Source of the DNA: Cylicocyclus nassatus
Taxonomy: Eukaryota; Nematoda; Chromadorea; Rhabditida; Strongylidae
NCBI GenBank assembly: GCA_958299035.1
Contig: CATQJL010000316.1
Coordinates: 12,928,347-12,992,346 of the forward strand
Length of the DNA stretch: 64,000 bases
Direction of reading: 5' to 3'
Shown: one piece after another, positions 22,345-34,108 of the stretch
How positions within the stretch are numbered: the stretch's first letter is position 1
How the letters are laid out: every line of letters starts with the position of its first letter
The notes under the pieces: model-generated
The model's database searches: none
Told to the model about the DNA's origin: nothing
What the model saw: the letters and a program-made list of their open reading frames with translations, nothing else
Position numbers and translations under genes: made by a program

Positions 22345-24735
22345 CATTGTCTTTATTGGGCTTGTTTGTCCCATAAATTGCCTTCGAATTTTCGTCCCAA
22401 TATGTCCGATTTTTCTTGACTGCTAAAAAAGCTGGTACCTCTCGATAGAGCAAAGCAAGCCTCAGAAAGTGGCTTCCAAACTTCTGCACAGAGTTTTTAC
22501 CACATTGAGCTAAAAATTATAATCTTAAAGCTTCCGGAAACCGGAAACTCGAGAAAAAATTCAGAACTCTTCTCAAAAAATCTCTAGGAAGCTAAAACTT
22601 GTTCACGCTACACTCTTCATTTGATATTTTTATGCATTTGCTGTAATACAATGCTAGAAATTGAAGACAGATATGAGCAGAAGATACGAAAAAGTCGCTT
22701 TTTTTCAGATTGTTTGACGCTATATTTGGGATTTCTTGAAGACAAAAAGGCTGAAAGTTTGTTGCCATAATAGTTTGAATGCAAATCAAATGCATATTCC
22801 TCATTCTGAAGCGGCAGAGAAGATATAGAAATTTACAAAATGCATCATTTGATAAAGCAAAACGAGCAATACAAGATACTGTTTGAACAGTCGCAAAAGG
22901 TTCCATCTATGTGAATGCAGAAAAAATCGACGAAAACTTAAACACCCGAGAATCAGATTTACGTCTAAAAAGATCCTGCGAACTCCCAACTTGGCCGAGC
23001 ACTTACTATACGCGCAAAAATATTCATATGTACAAATGCCGTAATTTTTTTTATAAATGGAAACTTTAAAAAAATGGGCCAAAAAATCGCAAGTGTCGTT
23101 TTCGGGTTTTTTTATGTTGAACTTGATATTTCTAAACCTAACGCCTAGAGAAGGCTGAAAATTGGTTGTTATATTTCCAAGGGCTTATAGTACGGATTCA
23201 TTTATGTCGAGAACATACCAAATTTTATTATCTGAACTTCTAGCTAAGGAAGAAATACAGCAAGTGTACGTATGCGTAGCTGATGCGACAAGTAATTTTT
23301 GTGAGCAACTCAGAATTTTGCCGAATTTTTCTACACGAGATCTGATTTTGCGCATTTGGAAATTTTTAGATTTTCTTCCTAACCTTCCGTGTCCCAGATT
23401 TTCCGCTATTCTTATTGTTAGAACACCATCTTGTAGGGTCTGTTTTGCCCTGTTTCAATGGTCTTTATACCATACCTTTGCTGCCGCCAAGAGTTAGCAA
23501 CATGCATTAACCGTCAACTCAATGCTTCTAAAGACTTATACTATAGAATCAGCGGTATGGGACCAGCTCAGCTTCCCTTTGAGAAAAACGCCTTATTTCG
23601 TGATTTCTAACAATGCAAAATAATTCAGCAAATGTTCATATGAGTGTTGAATGGATTATGTGCCTGAACCGGTTAGAGTTTCGCAGAAATTTTCTAAGCA
23701 ATGTTCTGAATTTTCTTCTCATTTTCGGGCTCTTGAAAGTTTCCAGAATTCGATTATTTCTCAGATAGAATGAATTCTGTAGCGAAGTAAAAATTCGAGA
23801 TCTAAAAATTTACACAAACCCGGAAACGTGAAAAAAAATTCAGAACTGCTATGCTCTATCAAAAGGTATCCCAAGGCTTTTTTCATAATCAAGAAATAGG
23901 GAGTTATTGGAAGAATGAGAATGGAAGGAACTAATTGGTCAACCCGACATCATGTACAGCTTCTGTACTTTTCAAATTTTCATTTCAGTCATTTGGAAGA
24001 ACCATGATTATAGATAAGGCGAGCAAACAAAATGCAACACAATTAGCTTTTAGATATTTCTTAAAACAGTTTTTCCGGATTTAGATTTTGGTTCAGAATT
24101 TTGATTTAGCATTAATTTCAAAAAAAGAAATGATTTATTCCGCGAAGAATTTGCGATTATGGAAGGTGGAAGAGGAGAAAAGGTCACATCCAATGATGAG
24201 ACCTAGATTGCTAACCGCCGTTTTACGAGGTAGAACTGACCAAATATGAAACTTAATTACCTCAAAAACTTATCGCCTGCAACCACAAAAAGCCAACTAG
24301 AGATTTTAAAAAAAACTGTCACATCGTACTCTGTTTTATTCATCTGTGAGCAAAGCTGTTTTCAAAGTCTAAATGAAAATTATGAAACACTGCTAAACTA
24401 GACATGATAAAAATCACGTGAAATTTGGCAACTATCTCATTGACCACAAGAGCGACCAGTTCGAAAACATGATTGTTAAAATAGGAAGAAAAGCTGCGTT
24501 GAATAGTTTTTGAAACGTGTGGCTATTTCCAAGTTTTTTTGGATTGAAAAACGGAAAGAACTTTTGGAACTATTTGTGTTGAGTCACAAAATCGGAGACT
24601 ATGGAGGTATTTCATAGCATGTTCATTTTCACGGAATACCCTCAAGGCGTTGAGTCACTGATGAAAAGTTGATAGTCATTCATGAAACTCTACAATAACG
24701 AATAGTTTACGACATGACCACAGGCCTTGTCTAAA
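22345..24735. other. 2.4 kb AT-rich intergenic, nothing secure
   Basis: Two diverged copies of a phrase containing AAAAAATTCAGAACT occur near 22,553 and 23,835. The ORFs here lack splice context or recognisable motifs. Confidence 0.4.
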
Positions 24736-24951
24736 CTACTTATATACGGGGGTGGTGCAAGAGGAACCAAAGGCCTGCCGCCTGTAGCCGTAGGAGATAA
24801 TTAAGAGCGAGAGCGCTATGGAGAATACTTTGGCAAGAGTCCAAGAAAACTTGGCAAAGATATCCTTTCGGAACAAGTCTTCATAACTTCGCCTGGAGAT
24901 GACTTTGAAAAATTTAAGAAACAGATTTGTGATGCAAATTAGATGGCGCAT
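24736..24951 (-). pseudogene. Inverted, shorter copy of the SYGYRRQAFG ORF
   Basis: A 71-codon minus-strand ORF contains DIFAKFSWTLAKVFSIALS and then the exact peptide LLIISYGYRRQAFGSSC shared with the + strand ORF at 25,617. The DNA is identical for 43 bases around that peptide and clearly diverged before it. The start Met of the other copy is Lys here, and the frame stops six codons after the shared Cys, before the Cys-rich tail. It may be a paralogue read through another exon (a GTATAT donor-like site lies at the end of homology) or a dead copy. Confidence 0.4.
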
Positions 24952-25616
24952 TCACTGGGCCTAAAAGTAAGTGAAAATTTGAAATTGTAATGGTAACAAA
25001 AGTCAACTACCATATAGGAACTTTTTGTTTTGAATTTTGAAGTTTCAAGTTGTTGAAGTTCGGGGTTTTCATTCAAAATTCATTCTTTTTTCTTTGAGAT
25101 AAAGGAATAATTTGCTTTTTGAATCAATGAACCAAAGCAATCAAATTGTCATAAAAACATAAAAACACATCTGGAGGTTTGTGTCAAGATGCAATATGCA
25201 GTTTGTCTCATAACTTCAAACTCATTCTAATTCTAATTTTGACATCAGAGGCTTCATAGGATTTGCCACTGAAACTATGTCGGTAACCCTTTAGGTCGTA
25301 CACAGTAGCAAAAGTTCACCACATGCAACTTAGTTAACATTATTCCATTATTGCTACTTCATACTTTCAACTTCGTATCAAGAAATTTCACAAAAAATTC
25401 AGTTGAAATCTTTTTCACACAACATTAAGCTCGAAATTCCTCAGCTTAGAATGATGAATTTTGAAGGCACAGATTTTGGTAGAAATCGTTGCGAGACAGA
25501 GTTGTTTAACTATCTAAGCGTATTATTGAAAAATGCGCATTTCAATACTGATTCCAAATCTGTCCTTCGTATCCTTGAAACTTGATTCCAAGGAGATTTA
25601 TAAGGGGTTGTTTTTA

Positions 25617-25865
25617 ATGGATGTACTCGCCAAGTTCTTCTGGATCCTTGTCAAAATCTTCTGCATAGCGCTCGCCCTCCTAATTATCTCCTACGGCTAC
25701 AGGCGGCAGGCCTTTGGTTCCTCCTGCATCGCATCCCTTATATACAATAGAAAAGATAGAGTAGAAACAGCTCGCGTAAACGTACAGGGTTGCACAAATA
25801 CTTGCATTTGCATAGATTCTTTGGAGAAGGACCCATGTCTTCTTGTTTGCCAGAACGAGTCCTGA
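25617..25865 (+). CDS. Possible small secreted or membrane Cys-rich protein, 82 residues
   Basis: An ORF of 82 codons. Residues 5-26 form a strongly hydrophobic stretch (signal peptide or membrane anchor), followed by basic GYRRQ. The tail carries six Cys after the hydrophobic stretch (positions 37, 59, 63, 65, 74, 78), spaced C-x21-C-x3-C-x-C-x8-C-x3-C. The frame stays open for 28 codons upstream of this Met, and similarity with the inverted copy extends slightly upstream too, so an upstream start or a 5' exon is possible. No family is recognised. Conserved hydrophobic changes between the copies (Ile/Val, Phe/Leu, Ser/Ala) favour coding, but a non-coding repeat origin is not excluded. Confidence 0.35.
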   Translation: MDVLAKFFWILVKIFCIALALLIISYGYRRQAFGSSCIASLIYNRKDRVETARVNVQGCTNTCICIDSLEKDPCLLVCQNES

Positions 25866-26288
25866 CGATGAAGAGAGAACCAACTCTTAGTATTCTAACC
25901 TATATGGAATTTCTTCGATTGTCTTATAGCTATTTGCCCCGACTTAAAGCGTCTTCCTATATCATTTTTATTCACTTGAAACTCGGTGCAAAAGAAATTC
26001 ACTTCGGATCAAACTTTTCTACGGAAAATCTGTAGTAAACAGTATCCCACACAGGTCAATTGTAAGTCTTCAATTCATAGAAAGGCTGATGGGTATCAAT
26101 CTTTCCAACAGGTCAACAAATTGGAGGCAACTTCTAAAATCATTTCACTTTTTTCCCTATTTGTCACCAAAGTAACGAAAGAGTTTTTTCAGCACTGCAC
26201 TACACAAGTGGTAAGCTCAAAAAGGTCCAAAGATCCATGAAGGAAATGTTCTGTAAACTCCGAGATCAAATATTGTCAGAGTGACAAT

Positions 26289-26344
26289 CACTGGTAGCAG
26301 CTAGTGGTTATCATCTGCATGAAAACCACTTGCTGCTACCAGTG
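26289..26344. ncRNA. miRNA-precursor-like hairpin
   Basis: CACTGGTAGCAGC, one mismatch, AGTGGTT, a loop of about 14 bases, then AACCACTTGCTGCTACCAGTG. The stem is about 21 bp with one mismatch, the size of a pre-miRNA core. It sits alone in AT-rich DNA with no TIRs around it. It could also be a tiny transposon remnant. Strand cannot be decided. Confidence 0.35.
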
Positions 26345-27494
26345 ACCGTCAGCTCAGTGCAAATCTTTCGCCGGAAAGGTTGGTTTTCAGTGATAGCTAT
26401 CAATAGTGGGGCTAGGGGGCTCAGGTGGGGATTAGTGGGGGGCTCAGGTTCACTATGTGGGAAAAATGAAGACGACGGAGAGCTTATGCGAGGGCCGGGG
26501 GGAGGCGCAGTAAGAACCGTCTCACAGCTGGACGGAACGGGAAAAGAGTAAGTCATTTGTAGCGAGCGGCTGGCTGTGTATTGAAAGGAATGTGTAAATG
26601 TTGTTGGCAGAGAGCGGATTCGCGGCGCAGTTTAAAGAACAACAAAGACAATGTGTAGATGTTACAACTACTAAGCAAAATATATGTAACTCCTCGTAGA
26701 GTATAATCATCCCGGCCACTTTTAGCGAGTGTTATCATTGTCTTTTTGTGTGCTCTGCTACAGAGCGGTGTTTTCCCAAAAAAATTCTTCAAACTAAATT
26801 TTCTACTACTGTTTTCTGAGAACACTGACACGTACAGTCGAGAAACTTTTTTCTTGGACTGCTAGTTCAACGTTCCATCTTTATGTAACAAAATCTCGAA
26901 GAAGTAAAGCCTTAGCGGAAGTTCTACTGCATTATCTTTTCCAGAATTCAGAATGCGAGAAATTTTTCTTGACAAAGATTGTAGAAAACGAGACATGTCT
27001 CAAATACAAGATGCAAGATTCCCCAGTCATCCTTTATTTCTCAAGCGATATTTACACTCATCAGACATTTGAAGCAGATTTCGCTATATCTTAGTGGGTC
27101 TTAGGTTAGTGCATTGCTTATAGGTCCATCGTTTATCTCCCCGAAGCCAAGGACAAGCTGATATCATGTTATTGTTCGACGTATTAGAGTTTTATTTTTG
27201 TTCTTTGGTGCACCTCGAGTGTAAAATAAAATAAAATAAAACAAAATGATATAAAAATACGCAGGACGAGACCTGTATCTCGAAGTTTCGACAGTAACTG
27301 AAGTTGAAAGTTGATTATTTCGATTAATTATTCCCTTGTGAAAACTCCGTTGTACTCTGCATCACCCACTACTATAAATATCCATTTATTCTAGCCAATA
27401 AAAGACATTGTGTTGTAACTTGAGTTTTGTTACATTTTTTTCAAGAAAGACTTTGCTCAATCTCCATACTTAGAAGCTTTTTGTTTCATATGTA
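26345..27494. other. Intergenic, nothing recognised
   Basis: Includes a G-rich stretch (26,405-26,520) and an AAAATA microsatellite (27,222-27,250). No supported gene. Confidence 0.4.
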
Positions 27495-27668
27495 ACCTTT
27501 GATTCAACTGGCCTGGCTTCGGGAAGGCGGGGCTTTGTGACGTAATTAAGGCCGCCCGCGCCCGCAACGCATGTGTCTCTCTCGTGCGGGTTCTCTCTGA
27601 TCATAAGCTAGCCCGAATTAGATCACGGAGCCCCGCCTTCCCGAAGCCAAGCCAGTTGAATCAAATGG
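27495..27668. mobile_element. MITE family A, second copy (about 174 bp)
   Basis: Inverted ends containing TTTGATTCAACTGG, arms with TTCGGGAAGGCGGGGC and an internal CCGCGCCCGC core, matching the 5,056-5,230 copy in length and layout; TA flanks. Confidence 0.75.
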
Positions 27669-28140
27669 TATATGCCCCACATTAATTCAGTGCGTGACTT
27701 TATGAATTTTTTCCGTATCATTTCGTCAATCCACTCATGTTATTGAAATCTCAGAATTACATACTGCTATTGTAATAATACTGATGTTTTTGGAATTCCA
27801 CAGAAAATTTAGAAATATAAAAACCAAGGAGACGTTTTGAAAAGTAAAAAAGTGAAGTTGAAATGTCATCATAGACTTGCCCTTTATCATGTAACCAGTG
27901 CTTCACCTCTGCTTCGCAGAGGTTCGCACTGGCTATCATGAACCGTGGTAAACTCACTGTCTCAGAGCTTGTCCCTCAAATCATTGTTCGGTTGACTGCA
28001 ACGTGGGAGCCGTTGTTAAAAATGAACCATACTCGCTATCTTAACCTCACATGTTGTTTAGTATCGTAAATCATTCCTCACTGTAATTTCGTACGGACAA
28101 ACTCCACACAACTTCAGATTAAGCCGCTTATTATAAGTCA

Positions 28141-29165
28141 CTAGCTGTCGTACCCGGCCTTGCCCGGGATAACATCACTTAGGGTTCACTGTCTTTGGAT
28201 ATATGTGACACTCAAAGCAGTAGTGTATCATTGAAGTTTGTTTGCAAAAATAAAAATAAAATGTGTACACTTTTACTCAACAGCATTGTCTCTCTTCTTT
28301 TTGAAACATGGAAGACGTGAAAAAACTTGAAGAGCAAGCATTGCGATATAGGTGGAAGAACGTTCGAATAATGTAGCGCCCATTGCTATCCTGAGGATCA
28401 TTTTTCCTAGTACTTCGCCGCTAATCGGTTATTCTGTTTTAACTCCCGCACTCTACCCTCCTCTCCCGTACTACGACAAAAGTAAGTGCTTCTGTGACTG
28501 TCCTTGCTTTAGAGAGCGAATACCTTTATAGCCAAAGCAACAGCCATTCTACCATGTTAAAATATGTAATCCACAACTTGTGAGCCATTTGGATAACAGA
28601 TTAATGAAAAAAACCAGTCAATAAACAAAATTATGATGTAAGCTTCCAGATTGAGAGTCACGCTCATGCGGCTGGAATTCATGCCGGAGGTTCCAACGCT
28701 AGAGTGTGGCACGCAATTTGAGACACCTTGTAACTTAGCGATTGGCTCACATCTGCATCAAAAAAAGGCTTTGACTTGCGTTAACAACACTACTACCTCG
28801 CACCGCAAAAGATGCATCTCGCAGTTTTAGACAGAATATATAGGATCTACATCTGAACGCTTTCGACCTTGCTTTGATGACGAAAGTTCACAATGGATCG
28901 TACTGCTCTTGTTTACATAAGTGTAGGAATGGTTCGGCAATAGCTGCTGATTAGCTTCATTCCCTTACTGAGAGTGCAACAAATCAATAAATCGATAGAA
29001 GGACCCAGCGAATTGTCGAAAAAAGTAGCCTATCTTTTGCGCCATGGCTTGTTTATAGGGAAACAAAATTCAGCCTCTTTGGTTCACATACAAAGGAGTC
29101 TATAAGCCACAAACATCCTAACAAACATGGTACAGTGTTTGAGTTTTATATATATAAAGATGATA
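28141..29165 (-). mobile_element. Interspersed repeat with Helitron-like 3' end, left copy
   Basis: On the minus strand this unit starts near the TATATATAAA of 29,160 and ends at CTAG (28,144-28,141), just after a GC hairpin CCCGGGCAAGGCCGGG. The CTAG end preceded by a hairpin fits Helitron/Helentron termini. An inverted copy occupies 34,109-34,571; they share GATAGAAGGACCCA and AAGTAGCCTAT. Confidence 0.55.
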
Positions 29166-29732
29166 TTCATGCTCGCAAAGGTAAAAATCATGTGCATAGC
29201 ATTTCATAATTGATTTATACCAAGTGGAACTTTGTTTCTGGGACAGAGTCAGAGTTCAAGACAGAGTTTCTGGAATTTTGTATAGGAAGACAAAAAAGTT
29301 GTAGCAAGACTTTGTAAATAATAGTGTGCCAAACAGATTTTATGGTGGATGTTTATTGCTCAACGTTTCGACAAGTGTCGCCCTCTTCGGAGGCCTGGAA
29401 AGGGTTTGCAGTTTTGTGCTTGTCAGTCTACACGACTAAACGCCTCTTCTAACGTGCATCGTTCAAACCTTGTCCCAGTACCGAAGTGGCACCAACCTTC
29501 AGCGGTAGAATCCAACCTCCACCGTGAAGTCAAAGTATGTGCGACTGCGACGGACATCACCGAAGGCTGCTCAGTGAGTCAGGGACATTTATAGTCTACG
29601 GTTAGAGTTGACATAATCTATACATGTACAGGGTGTCCCAAAAAAATGTATCGAACGTTTGATTTTTACTTCCTTATATGGAAAACTTTCGCGGATCTTT
29701 GAGCGTCATATGGTAAAGCTGGGTTCAACTTA

Positions 29733-30196
29733 CTGGGAAACCGTGTCGAGTCGAAGTGGCCTTTTCAGATGGGACTCATACTGCTCTGAAGAGCATTAAT
29801 CGATGATTCCAAATCTGCTTTCCAAATCTGCCAAGCGCCTCTGGACGCCGAGTTATGCTCGTTTTTCAGGTCAAAAAATTGAACGCAAAATTGAGGCAAA
29901 ATCGCCCAAATTTGCTCAAATGGTTCAGTGTCAAGTGTCAGAGCTGTTTATGCAATGGATACATTTTATTTAATATGCTACTATTTAGCATTGCTTCATC
30001 AGAGCGCTGGAAAGATTGTAACAATCAATTTTACCTAAATTCTGCATTCATTTTTCGTCCCGAAGAACGGTCATAACTCGGCGTCCAGAGGCGCTTGGCA
30101 GATTAGGAAGGCAGATTTGGAATCACCGCTTAACACTCTTCAAACCAGTATGAGTCCCATCTGGAAAGGCCACTTCGACTCGACACGGTTTCCTTG
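29733..30196. mobile_element. Fold-back element with TTA duplication, 464 bp
   Basis: TIR CTGGGAAACCGTGTCGAG on the left and its close complement on the right, flanked by TTA (29,730-29,732 and 30,197-30,199). Arms share GCGCCTCTGGACGCCGAGTT. The end sequence is related to the tRNA-bearing fold-back at 12,888 (TCGAAGTGGCC in both). Confidence 0.85.
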
Positions 30197-30199
30197 TTA

Positions 30200-30727
30200 G
30201 ATTTGCAGTATGGAGCGAATCACCGGTTTCTCCTAGTTACTGTAGGATTACGGTAAGAATTTTCTACTAATTTTTAGCTTCTGCCAGGCGAGAACTGCTT
30301 CTAAAAAATTCCAAAAAAACGGAGAACGTTAAGCTGGGGTTTTCGGGGATGCTAAATCTAATTACGAAGTTTTTTGTAGCGTACTCCTCATCTTCCTACG
30401 GGATGCGCACTGTGACGCTAGTTTTTTGGCTTCTCCTCTCCTCCTTCTCCATCCTTTGGCAAGGACAACGTTGATTTAGTCAATTTTGGGAAAAAAGCTA
30501 AAATTTAGCGTTACAGTGCGCATACCGTAGGAAGGTGAGGAGTACGGTAGCGGAAAACTTTGTAATTAATTTAGCATCCCCGAAAACCTCAGTTTAACGT
30601 CCTTCGGTTTTTTTGGAATTTTTTAGAAGCAGTTCTCGCCTGGCAGAAGCTTAAAATTGCTCGAAAATTCTTACCGTAATCTTATAGTAACTAAGAAAAA
30701 TCGGCAATTTGTTCCATACTGTAAATC
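30200..30727. mobile_element. Palindromic element, 528 bp, TA-flanked
   Basis: Inverted ends GATTTGCAGTATGG / CCATACTGTAAATC with TA on both sides. The two halves pair over most of their length; shared inner words include TTCTCGCCTGGCAGAAGC. It abuts the previous element. Confidence 0.8.
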
Positions 30728-30739
30728 TAAGTTTAACCC

Positions 30740-33700
30740 TTAGATACTTAGATACTTAGATGGCCCGGCTTCACGTGACGTGCGGGCCCCAGCTCAGAAG
30801 TTTTCATTTCTTCCTGTCCCTCGCCTCAGACATCCACGATCACGAGTTCCAAGTGTGAAAATCGTATCCAGCTTATTTCTCAGCTGGTCCATCCGTTCCA
30901 CGAACACGTCTGCCCATCTCGTTGGAGGTCTTTCTCGGGGACGTTTTGCTTTGCGTGGAATTCACTCCGATGTTCTTAGTGTCCATCTGTCGTCTGTTCT
31001 TCTCATAATGTGACCGGCCCATCGATGCTTCGCTTTCGCAACGTAATCCGCTGGGTCACGAAGACGGGACATTCTTTTCATATCCGTACTGCGAAGTCTT
31101 ACTAGGTTGCGTGTGTCGGATCATCTTCAGAAGACTACGCTCTAGCGCTCCGTGGGTGGTCTTTAAAGCTTTCGAAGTGGCTACGGTGTCAGCCCAAGTC
31201 TCAGCTGCGTAACAGAGCTCCGGGAGAACGGTTGAGTCGAACAGGTAGGCACGAAGCTCCGGGTCCGTCAGTTCGTCAGTAGCTTCCTTCAGAGGCCCGA
31301 ACCCGCTGCTCTTCTTCTCCTGTTAAGTTCTTCCCTCGAGTCGTTCTCCATGTTCATCGAACGTCCGAGATACACGTAAGAAGATGTCTCCGTGATAGGA
31401 GTGCCTTCCAAATCCATTTCTGCATCTTCGCAAAGGGCGTTCTTCATGAACTAAGTCTTCTTCCGATTAATTCGCAATCCGATCTTCTTCCCTACTTCGT
31501 TCACTTCCTTCAGCATCGTCTCTGCTTCAGTGACACTGTTCAAAAAGAGAACGATGTCGTCGTCCGCAAAACGAAGGCTCGACAGGAATCTCCCATCAAC
31601 TCGTATGCCTTTCTCGTCCCAGTCCAGTGACTTCACCACCCACTGCAAGGCCGCGGTGAACAGCTTCGGCGAAATTGTGTCGCCTTGTCGGACCCCGTTC
31701 ACAATTGGAATAGTCAGGGGACGACGGAACAGCTGCATCGTCGTTGTACAGTCCTTGTAACAGTCGGCCAACGTCCTCACGTAAGCTGGGTCCACTCCTT
31801 GATCGACTAGCGCAGACAGGATGGCGTTGGTTTCGACGCTGTCAAAGGCTTTCTCGTAGTCGACGAAGGTTAGGACGAGAGGAAGTAGGTATTCCCGGCA
31901 GACTTCTATGACTCTCGAAACCGTCTGGATGTGGTCCATGCAGCTGAATCCCTTGCGGAATCCAGCTTGTTCTTGAGGTTGGGCTTTACCAGTGTCCTAG
32001 ATATGCGTGCGAGAATAATCTTCGTGAAAAGCTTCTACAGCACACTCAGCAGGCATATTGGACGGTAATTTGGAAGGTCCTCTCGTTCACCCTTCTTGAA
32101 AAGAAGGACGGTTCTTGACGTTCTCCACTGGTCGGGAATCCTCTCCTTCTGAAGGTAAGATGTCAGGTGCGACGCGAGAATCTCGTGTAGACGTTGTCCT
32201 CCGGCTCGCAGAAATTCGACGGAAAGATGGTTTGGTCCTGAAGCCGTGGATGTCTTCATGGTCTGAATCGACGTGCGCACTTCAGCAGGTAGAATTCGTG
32301 GTGCTACTTCTCCAGTGGGAACAACGAGCATCGGCACGGGTATTGATGAGCGGAAGAGGTTGGCGTAGAAGTTCTTCGCAATAAATTCCATCTTGTATCG
32401 GGAAGAAGTAGAAGTCCCGTCTTCGTTCAATAGTGCAGCCAGCGGTACGTGATATTCACAGAGGTCCCTTCGGCATTTCTTGAGACTTCGTCTTCCTTCG
32501 GCTGCTTCCAGTATCTTGTCATGCCTGTACTTCCTGGATCCTCCTGCAAAGCTGTTCTGCAACTGGTGTTGGCTATCAATCGCTCGAGATGGGTTGCATT
32601 CGGATCCTGCCTCAGAAATCTTCTTCTTTCGAGCATTTCCTCGATGGTCTCCGAAATGCGTTCCACGTTCTTCTCAAAAGTCACTGAGGCGCACTCTCCG
32701 CAGGCTCGCAATCCTTTCAGAAGCCGGTCGTAGTCGTACGTTGGGTCCTCCTCGATGGGCCAGTCACAACTTGATATGAGCTCCTCCAGCCTGTTACCGT
32801 TCATAAACGACATTCTTCCTTCTTGCGGCACTGTGGCAGACCTTCTCTTCCAGCCTTCGACTGAATCGTACCTTCGCTCGAAGGAGGCGGTGATCGGAGC
32901 CACTGCAGAAGGATGGAAATATTGAGACATCGAGCAAGCTCCACCTTCGGTTGGTGAGAATGTGATCGATCTCCGCGTGAGTCGTTCCGTTGGGCAATTC
33001 CCATGTCCACCGGCGATGTTCTTTCTTCAAGAAGATGGAATTTCCATGGAAAAGTCGTGCGGCGGAGAGAAGACGGTTGCCCAACAAGACGGTCGCCGTT
33101 TTCGTTCCGGAGCCCATATCCAAACTTCCCGATTCTGTTTTCCTTTTCCAGTGGCATCCCAATTTTCGCGTTGAAGTCGCCCACAACATACTTGTAGAAG
33201 GACTTTTCGTTGCGGACGACCTCCTCCACGTCTTCGTAGAAAGCATCTAGTTCTGATTCGTCAACTGCTGATGTTGGAGAATAGCAGTTGATGATGCTGA
33301 TGGTCTTCTGATGTGGAGGGCGTAGTCGTAGGATGCTTAGTCGAGGTGATAGGATCTCGTGCGAATCGACAAGATGGATGATAGATTGGTGGACGACAAA
33401 GCCGACGCCTCCCACGTTTTGTGATGGAACCTTTTCACCACGAATGATGAGGGTCCCATCACTCATCTGTCGCATGTCCTTCTTCTGGACTTCGTTTCCT
33501 GCAGAGCGATGATGTGGTACTTGATGTGCTCTGCAGCGTCGAGAAGAGCGTGGAGGTCGGCGTTTATGGAGACACTGTCCTGCGTTGTACGCGCATAGCA
33601 TGAGGCAGTCTCCATGGCGTGTCGTCCGGGCAGACGTGTCGTTTTTGTCCGATCCAAAAGGCGCCCTAAGGACCCTGACATCGTTCTTGCTACCATTCGG

Positions 33701-34033
33701 CGCCTTAGGCGGGATCCGATGTACAGGGTTTTTTCTATATCTTCTTGCTGTCTGAGTAATTAGATTTGTTCTCTTCAAGAGCAGACTTACTAGGCCAACT
33801 CTTGATTTCCACGGGGCGATCGCTGACCCCGGGCTTGGAATGGGAAGAACCGCCTAGCGACCAGAAAAAGCCAGACGGCGGGGGGTCTAGCGGGGCCGGT
33901 TCTTTGCTAGGCATCCGGCCGAGAGGAAACGTCGAACTCCTTCACAGCTTGGGAGACCCTCAGAGTATACACTCGGCTGTGCATCGCAGTTCGTCACCCC
34001 CAGCCACGATGACGCGACCGACCATTGTGGGGG
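30740..34033 (-). mobile_element. RTE-class non-LTR retrotransposon, near full length (3.29 kb)
   Basis: Flanked by a 12-bp target-site duplication TAAGTTTAACCC / TAAGTTCAACCC (30,728-30,739 and 34,034-34,045, one mismatch). The 3' end has a short TATCTAAG repeat, usual for RTE. The 5' half encodes an apurinic-type endonuclease in three frames: [34 protein letters not shown] and [11 protein letters not shown]. Then comes reverse transcriptase: ASGPNHLSVEFL, NYRPICLLSVL, LTFVDYEKAFDSV, NGVRQGDTISPKLF, LRFADDDIVLF. Frameshifts separate these pieces, so it cannot make an intact polyprotein. Family known as RTE-1 in Caenorhabditis and very common in hookworms. Confidence 0.95.
31451..31939 (-). 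pseudogene. RTE reverse transcriptase segment, motifs A-D
   Basis: A 162-codon open piece of the RT domain inside the RTE element. Palm motif A is FVDYEKAFDSV, then GVRQGDTISP (motif B). Motif C reads FADDDIVLF where the family has FADD followed by I/V, so one extra Asp codon sits in the catalytic motif. It ends with EVGKKIGLRINRKKT. It is separated by a frameshift or stop from the upstream piece ending NYRPICLLSVL. Confidence 0.9.
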
Positions 34034-34108
34034 TAAGTTCAACCCAGCTCTATTGCTTTTCATATAGGGAAAGATCAAACGTTCGATACATTTTTGGGAC
34101 ACCCTGTA

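Larger units (their letters stand above)
29629..34106. mobile_element. TA-flanked TIR element enlarged by nested insertions
   Basis: TIR CAGGGTGTCCCAAAAA, with TA on both sides (29,627-29,628 and 34,107-34,108). Arms of about 100 bp include ATCGAACGTTTGAT and AGCTGGGTTCAACTTA. The interior is filled by two fold-backs and the RTE LINE. Without them the element would be roughly 180-200 bp, a mariner-type MITE. Confidence 0.85.
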
